DNA from: Trileptium ribeirensis
Lineage: Eukaryota; Nematoda; Enoplea; Enoplida; Thoracostomopsidae
DNA length: 64,000 bases
Direction: 5' to 3'
NCBI GenBank assembly: GCA_030248225.1
Contig: JASANE010016356.1
Coordinates: 1-64,000, forward strand
A program made the position numbers and the translations under genes. The notes below the pieces were generated by a model. It ran no database searches. It worked only from the letters and a program-made list of their open reading frames with translations, and was not told the DNA's origin. Every line of letters begins with the position of its first letter. The first letter of the stretch is position 1. Positions 57,871-64,000 of the stretch are shown here, piece after piece.

Positions 57871-60205
57871 TACACGTGTATTGCATTCAATGTGTCGAAT
57901 TCAAAATACCTGCAGTCGATTCCCTCGAGTTCACCTGAGGGTTCCCTGCAATCTTTAGGAATCGTCAAATATGTGTATGTAACACAACGGCTGAGTGCAA
58001 TATTTTAACACTGGTACATACATAAATTTAACTATATTTAAACTGGTAAATATAACAGTAATTTTATAACATTTATCAATAGTTGTGCATTAGCTCTAAA
58101 TAGCAAAATTTGGTGTCATATCGTTTTTGAATTTTACAGTTTTTCTGGCTCACGTTAAGTTGCCCTAACCGGTTTCTCAGTGGACGTCGAGGCCCGACCA
58201 CCGCTCTCAGCTGAGAAACGTCTAGCGAGAACCCAGCAACAGTAACGAGTTTTAAACATCTGTTGTGTAAATGTACCAACCACACCTTTAGGTTGTGAAA
58301 CAAATACGCTTACAGTCCTATAAATTAAGACAAATACTTCCTCTAGCCACATACATTTACATTTTTATTTTAGTGTATATGATTTTCAAATATCTTGAAA
58401 ATGTTAATAATGATAAACTGAATGTTTTTGTTGAGAAATCAGTTTATTTTGTTACCATTTTTGTCGACGTGTTCGAAAAGATATTTTTATTTTGAATTTT
58501 GGGATTTAAAAATTTCCGATACTTTTGCAAAATTCATTTTCCTCCTGACCACTTACCACGGCTTTGTACAAGATTCTAAAGTTATTTAAGTATTTGGTGA
58601 ATTAATTTGGACGCTATACCATACTGCCGATACTTTATTGTATTTCATGAATAACATTAGATTGCTCTTTTAAAGCGCTATATTTTCTTCAGCTATCTAC
58701 ATTGTTATGCAGGTGGACTATCGGAGCTTTATAAATACGCTAGCACAATGCAGCTCATTGGTCACTCTGGTCTTAGTCATTTGGATCGCTGCTGTTATTT
58801 GTCACCTTATGTCTTTCATGTTTCAAACGATTACCGAAATTGTACATTCGCGAACAAGCCCCGAGTAAAGATTGAATCCTCATATAAGTCTCCCATTGAT
58901 GGCTATATTCGTGGTTCGTTGGTTGCGGTTTCATTATACTATAATACTGTCCGCTAATTAAACGATCGAATATAATCCGTGCTAGGATCAACAATAATAG
59001 CAATACATTAATACAGAATCTCGGTCCACACATTTTACAGTGATCGCATTACATGCAGCTGTTAGAGTATGGCAGAGCTCGTGAGCGAACGAGATATACG
59101 GAATATGTTTAACCATATTGCGTTGCAAACAGTAGTGTAATGCTATGGAGATATAGCACCCGCCAAAAATGACCAGCGCCCGCACGCGACTTGCTCGAGA
59201 CTGCGGCTTTCATTTATGGCGAGTACTCTATTACAGCTGCGGATAGAAATAATAAAATTTGCGAACAGTTCCCGAAAAATTGACTGCCATCTTACGAGCG
59301 CGCGAGCATCGGGCAAACAAAATCAAGATTAAATTTGAAAATTAAATTTATATTTCCCCACCGCAAGGTTCGAGCGAGCAGGTGTCAGGGGCGGTTACTG
59401 TACAGTAGTGATCTAAGTCTTGTGAAGTTGGCCGGAAGTGTTCGTAAGCCTCAACTCGACCTACCTCGTCTACCAATCTCGGTACATCCGTGAAATAAAT
59501 CGTGGGTTAAAGGCGGACTGATGTATGTCTGGACTCTCTTTTAGCTCAGCATTCACTAAAATTGTCAGTGGACTATGCACAAGGGAAAGATACAAATTGG
59601 AAAACCGAAATTGTAACTACAAGTATCTACTCTGCAACCGTTAGATCGGCATCGTAGCGCACTAACTGCTTAACCTTTTCAGTGCCTTACCTAAGTCGAT
59701 ATCCAGGGACATTCAGTGGTGTACTTTTTGTCCAAGAGCTTTGGAATCCGACTGATTATCGAGGACCGGCGCTTTAGTTTTAAAAAAGTTAAAACCACCG
59801 GTATGGGACATTATCATTGCTTGCATTCTAATGCACGAGATTTATTCTTTGTAGTTGTCTTATGTATAGAATTCTATGGCCACTACCTCAATCAAAAATG
59901 CCTGTGCCCAAATTGCTATCAAGCTACTCCATATGTGTCTTAATGATTCCTGACTTCTATATGTAAATATACTGTTCGGACGAATGCCAATCATTGTAAA
60001 TATTCTATGTGCCTATTTTATTATTTATGAACAGTGTAAGAGTTCTCTGAATAATGTTAGAATATAATAATTATTGTTATTTTAAGCGGTATTTTTTGAT
60101 ATTATTTTAATATGACTTTATAATATTTTGGTCGTTACTGTATTATTCATAATATGCATAATGTGTTATCTAAGCGACATTGACAGGTATTTTTACCATC
60201 GGTGT
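57871..60205. other. no recognised gene
   Basis: Unique-looking DNA apart from a very short MITE family B copy at 59157-59229 (CACCCGCCAAAAATGACCAG to TTCATTTATGGCGAGTAC). A hydrophobic 51-codon open stretch after an acceptor-like CAG at 58720 was examined and not called. Confidence 0.45.
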
Positions 60206-60213
60206 CTTATCCA

Positions 60214-61357
60214 CAGGGTTGTCATGGGAATTGATTTTCAGTTCCCATCCCATTCCCACAAGTATTTCCGTGGGAATTCCGATGGGAATCTTCATGGCAA
60301 TTCCCATAGAGTGATTTTTGTGGCCAGTCCATCGAAATTTGCTGGGAAGATTAAATTATAGAAGATATCAATGCTACGTACAGGATATGATATGAATTTT
60401 TGTCGGAAGACACTCTTATCGACTCATCAATGCTTTATTGGATAAAACTAAAGGCTAACCTCAGATTTACGGCCTCAATCAGGTAAGAAAAGTCAATTTG
60501 AGTGTTCAGTTAAGAAATAGACGAGTGTCCAAGGAAAACTTGCTCAAAATTTCCCTAATACGAGCGGCGGCACCTCGACAAATATGATAACGATCCTTCG
60601 CAAACATCGCGTTGTCTAAATCGCTGCCGTTGAAATAGAGCCATGTAAGATCGAGGAATATAAAATTTGAAACTAGCTTATTTATGTCTTCAAAAAACGT
60701 GTTAAGTTTGTATGCCGTCTGTCCTTCTCTCTTGAACTGATGAAACTGCTCGGGGACATTTGGTGGGATCTTCCGTTTTCGCCATGGGCGGAACAAGAAC
60801 TCCGGCGGAAACAGCACTGAGATCTGAACAAAGGTGATATCCTGATGCTTGCAGCAGATATTAGGCAAGGCAGCGTCAGAAAACTTCGTCGTTGTTGTAA
60901 GACACCTTGGGATTCGCTGACGTCGACTTTTGCCCGGCTGAGTTGCCATGAGATATGTTAGTATCATGTTAGTCTTAAGGGAAAAAGTTCGTACCATGGG
61001 TGGAGTGTTAGAAATGGGGAAACACTTGTACCCATTAACCCAGCATCTGTACGGAAACTAGAGAAACCAGTTAGTGTATAGCGGCAGATGTCTGGGCCCG
61101 TTGCTGGCTGTCATCCTGGCTATCGGGCGCGTCCTCTATGACGATGAGGATATTGAGCAATCCTTGTGCGCAGCAAATGCGCCATGCTCAGCAGTGAACT
61201 TGATCCACCTGGATCAACGTTGACAAAGAATTTGCACTTGCGTGAATTGTTGGATAAAATAGTTTTCAATCGGTTCCAAATATTCCCACTTGGGAATTGA
61301 ATTCCCATGGGAATCAAAATAATTCCCATCCCCATGGTAATTCCTATGACCACACTG
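60214..61357. mobile_element. hAT-type element, 1144 bp, 8 bp target duplication
   Basis: The ends read CAGGGTTGTCATGGGAATT and, reverse complemented from the right, CAGTGTGGTCATAGGAATT, typical of hAT termini. Flanks CTTATCCA (60206-60213) and CTTATCCG (61358-61365) form an 8 bp target-site duplication with one mismatch. The subterminal regions are packed with repeats of TTCCCATGGGAAT-like palindromes. Too short for a full hAT transposase; it contains the unassigned minus-strand reading frame at 60506-60997. Confidence 0.9.
60506..60997 (-). CDS. unassigned 163-codon reading frame inside hAT-type element
   Basis: Open minus-strand frame starting with ATG at 60997-60995, 163 codons, entirely inside the hAT-type element 60214-61357. 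The product is basic near the N-terminus (GKSRRQRIPRCL), has Cys/His residues (ICCKHQD) and Arg/Lys-rich RPWRKRK, then a more hydrophobic C-terminal half. I do not recognise a hAT transposase motif or any other domain. It may be a decayed transposase segment, captured host sequence, or chance in a window where frames above 150 codons are very rare. Not claimed as expressed. Confidence 0.4.
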   Translation of the reverse strand: MVRTFSLKTNMILTYLMATQPGKSRRQRIPRCLTTTTKFSDAALPNICCKHQDITFVQISVLFPPEFLFRPWRKRKIPPNVPEQFHQFKREGQTAYKLNTFFEDINKLVSNFIFLDLTWLYFNGSDLDNAMFAKDRYHICRGAAARIREILSKFSLDTRLFLN

Positions 61358-61429
61358 CTTATCCGCCGTTATTTTTTATTTCTGATTGGGTTAAGCACCC
61401 GGTGACATTTTAATTGCAACGGAGCTAGC

Positions 61430-61870
61430 AAAGCGAACGGATTTTCCGCCTAAAATTGCGAAAATTTCTTTTTTGACTGTTTCTGTCATTCATGACTCAT
61501 CTCCGGATGGATATATTTCGGTGAATCAAGTTGTGTTGTTTTTGAATTTGATTTTGAATCAAATAGTTTTTTTATTCGGTAGCAAAGGTGCATAGGATAT
61601 TCCCTTTGGTTGAACGCGAACAGCTTCGATTCCATCTTCCGGGTCAAAATGGTAAAAAACAAGTTTTTAAGGTTTCATTGCCAAATTTGGCCATATGGGT
61701 ATCAGGCTTTCGCAGTCCATATCTGGCGACACTGACTTGGCATAGAAAAATACACCATTCATAATCGGTTCATCTAGATCTAACAGCTTTCCTGACTACG
61801 ACTTCGCTGTGGGCCCGAATATGGTCTATCTACCCTTTGCCAGAAATTGCGATTTATTAAATTTCACTGT
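61430..61870 (+). repeat. dispersed repeat, direct partner of 3.1-3.5 kb
   Basis: TTTTTTTATTCGGTAGCAAA at 61567, AAAACAAGTTTTTAAGGTTT near 61657 and TTGCCAAATTTGGCCA near 61679, in the same order as at 3150-3525. Starts about 70 bp after the hAT-type element. Confidence 0.8.
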
Positions 61871-61899
61871 GTGCCGGGTTATTGCTTGTTCTTGCCTAC

Positions 61900-62340
61900 A
61901 ATAAGTGCGTGTTAGGTTATCAAGCACGCCGGATATGATGGCTTTGCAATCTAGAGTCCAGCTTGACCATAATATTATAATTTTTCTTGTGGTTTCAAGG
62001 GCTTTCTGGTCGGTGAACCCGATTTCCAGAATATAGTCTGTCTTTATAGTTGTTTGGGTACGTATTGCCTACAGGTCACCCAGAATTGGGTAGGCTGAAT
62101 ACACAGGTTTGGTTATCTAGAGATCATCACGAATACATGATGCGTGGTTAGTTATTTTCGTTGGTGTTGGGTCGAAGGGGTTTCAGGGTTTTCCATGGGT
62201 TCACGGTTCAACATGTTTTAGTGTGGTATATACATCAAACAGCCTGTTATAGGTGATTAAACAAAATCATAACCTAAAATGAAACCATGCTCGCTCCGTC
62301 TCACACTCCCTTGCCAGTTACTAGTGATTGTTCTCAAAGA
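61900..62340 (+). repeat. repeat family F copy
   Basis: Carries CCGATTTCCAGAATATAGTC, GGTACGTATTGCCTACAGGT, GGCTGAATACACAGGTTTGG and AATGAAACCATGCTCGCTCC, matching 2030-3095 and 25480-26000. Confidence 0.75.
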
Positions 62341-62693
62341 GTTCCAATACAAGTGCAATATTTCAATGTTATTCAACGTTATGTAGGTACAATCTCTGTC
62401 ACAAATAAACGTAAATTTCTCTCGAATCGGTAGCGAATAGCAATTGAACAGGTCTTAATTTTTCGCGTACTGATCACAAACAATAATTCGCGAAAAATTT
62501 CAATGTGGTGTTATTAATAATTACAGGATTCGCCACATTAACCACTGCTCGCTCGCAACTTGCCCGTGGGAAATGCTTTGTAATTTAATATGTGTTTGTT
62601 CGCTCACCTTTGGCTCGTTGTTCGCACGCTCGTAAGGTGATTGTCAATATTGTGACGAATACTGTCTTTTCTCGTGGATCGTAATGTGTGTAC

Positions 62694-63516
62694 TAGGGAA
62701 CGAATGAATATTCGGTATTCGGCCGAATAGTAGGTATTCGGTATTCGGCCGAATAGTTGGCAATATTGGACCGAATACCGAATAGTTGACTGGCCGCTGT
62801 TAGTTCAAAAATAGAGTCAAAATCTGCCCACCAGATATCCTAATTTTACGGCCGGAGTCCTGATAATGATGCTGCAAACCGCTAAATACGTCCAACGTGT
62901 TGCAACTTTGGTAAGACAAGATGCGTTTGAGGCTCATCAATTCAGTTCGCAGCCGGATCGAATGTTCTGATCACCACAGTTATGTTCTTCATCAGCCGTG
63001 CACTATCTTGCTGCCATAATAGTTGCGAAATTAATACTTTGGAGTCTAAATGCAGCAGGATTGTTCGTTTTCTTTGACACATCGTGAATGTGAAGTGAAA
63101 CATCATGCTATGCCGTTCTACATACGTACATAAGCCTAGCCCTAAGTCTACCGCCCCCGAACACCACGCACTGAGCCGTTCTTTTTTAACGATATGACTT
63201 CACGCACCAATTATCGCCGTTGTCTAGATGATGAAGTTATCAAAAAATCAATAAAAAACAAAATTATAACTTCAACTTAACAAACGAGAGCCCAAAGCAA
63301 AAAAATTCATCGAACAAAAACTATCGCTGACTCAGCAACACAACACAAAACGACCTGTTGCATGGTGCACGTACATACAGTGGTGGATTTATAGTATTAT
63401 AGATTTATAGGTTTCTCATCATACATAGGTGTTGCGAACAACTATTCGGTATTCGGCCGAATAGTATGGGCCGAATATTCGGTATTCGGTGAAATTAGGT
63501 ATTCGGTCTTTCCCTA
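62694..63516. mobile_element. hAT-type MITE, 823 bp, perfect 8 bp target duplication
   Basis: Begins TAGGGAA and ends TTCCCTA, flanked by identical octamers GTGTGTAC at 62686-62693 and 63517-63524. The subterminal regions hold many copies of ATTCGGTATTCGGCCGAATA in both orientations, the usual look of hAT subterminal repeats. No transposase frame inside; the middle is unremarkable. The perfect target duplication suggests a fairly young insertion. Confidence 0.92.
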
Positions 63517-63589
63517 GTGTGTACGTAGTTATCCTGGCTAGAAAATTCGTCTATAATTTCTGTGCTAAAGGTACTGAATTCTACATAGG

Positions 63590-64000
63590 ACCAAAATTTT
63601 GCATAGGGCTTTTGAGCTGAGGGTCCTACAGTTCCAATCTGGGGGAACTGGAAACATTTGGGGGAAATTCTGCAGCTGACCTTGTGGAAAGCCGTTCTTC
63701 CCAGGTGAACTGAAGTTCTGTAATTGCATTTTTGTTTTTTTTCAAGCATTAATAGCATTTTTATTGATGCTTTTGTTGCATATTTAGTGTTTAAGCAATC
63801 AAATGCGTATTGCTCAGCCAGCGCTTCATTTTACTTTGGATTTTGTCAGAAATAGTCGAAATATAACCAGTAATGCTGACTTTTGCTATAACCATTTCGT
63901 GTTAGAACGATCATTTTTTGGAGTTTTAAAATACCTGGGGCGCTGTAGGATTGAGCGTTTGAAGCCAAAATTTACCTTGGGGTATGATTTGGGAGAGCCG
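63590..64000 (+). repeat. diverged relative of the 34.2 kb TIR element, cut by window edge
   Basis: ATAGTCGAAATATAACCAGT, GCTGACTTTTGCTATAACC, TACCTGGGGC and AAAATTTACCTTGGGGTATG match 34290-34460 and 10660-10800 in order; it runs off the window. Confidence 0.7.

Noticed and set aside
58721..58873. Hydrophobic 51-codon open stretch after an acceptor-like CAG, considered as a membrane-spanning exon
   Set aside because: No credible donor before the stop, and a membrane segment is not expected at this point of an alpha2/delta protein.
59681..59782. Stretch after CTTTTCAG that is open in one frame
   Set aside because: No family match and no donor before the stop.

Overview
This window is nuclear DNA from an animal, probably an invertebrate. 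It is AT-rich, has very few coding bases, shows canonical GT-AG introns of 1 to 16 kb, and is dominated by many small families of diverged DNA transposons and other interspersed repeats. No bacterial gene organisation, rRNA, tRNA or CRISPR array was seen. The species is not identifiable from what is visible; the exon sequences only say metazoan, and protostome is a guess.

The one host gene I can support runs on the + strand. Seven short exons (10181-10331, 15289-15363, 16508-16594, 22615-22728, 38469-38547, 52352-52401, 54021-54158) join without a frame break into 231 codons. They encode the von Willebrand A (VWA) domain and the following linker of a voltage-gated calcium channel alpha2/delta auxiliary subunit, most like the alpha2delta-3/4 (Drosophila straightjacket) type. 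The exon order and phases (2-0, 0-0, 0-0, 0-0, 0-1, 1-0, 0-0) are consistent throughout. Exons for the N-terminus lie upstream or were not recognised. A weak candidate for part of the next (Cache) segment is at 55819-55921. The seven exons total 694 nt in about 44 kb.

Everything else is repeat-derived or unassigned. From left to right: 1-3.5 kb holds a truncated copy of a G-run repeat element and two other families; 4.6-5.4 kb holds a frameshifted minus-strand BEN-domain gene fragment; 7.1-8.1 kb holds a hairpin and a dead Tc1-like transposase; 11.8-13.3 kb is a nine-copy satellite of about 170 bp inside the first intron; 15.5-16.5 kb holds repeats inverted relative to 44-45 kb. The 15.7 kb and 13.8 kb introns at 22.7-52.4 kb hold mariner-type and other MITEs, a 3 x 136 bp tandem, a large fold-back element at 33-34 kb, a hAT-type element at 40.3-41.5 kb and several large mosaic repeats. 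Past the last exon (56-64 kb) there is a 1.6 kb element with 30 bp terminal inverted repeats and two more hAT-type elements with 8 bp target duplications.

No set of genes that would form a new molecular system was found. The most interesting points are the fully reconstructed sparse calcium-channel gene, the set of intact element boundaries with target duplications, the fold-back and G-run elements, the BEN-domain fragment, and transposon ends lying only tens of bases from splice acceptors.
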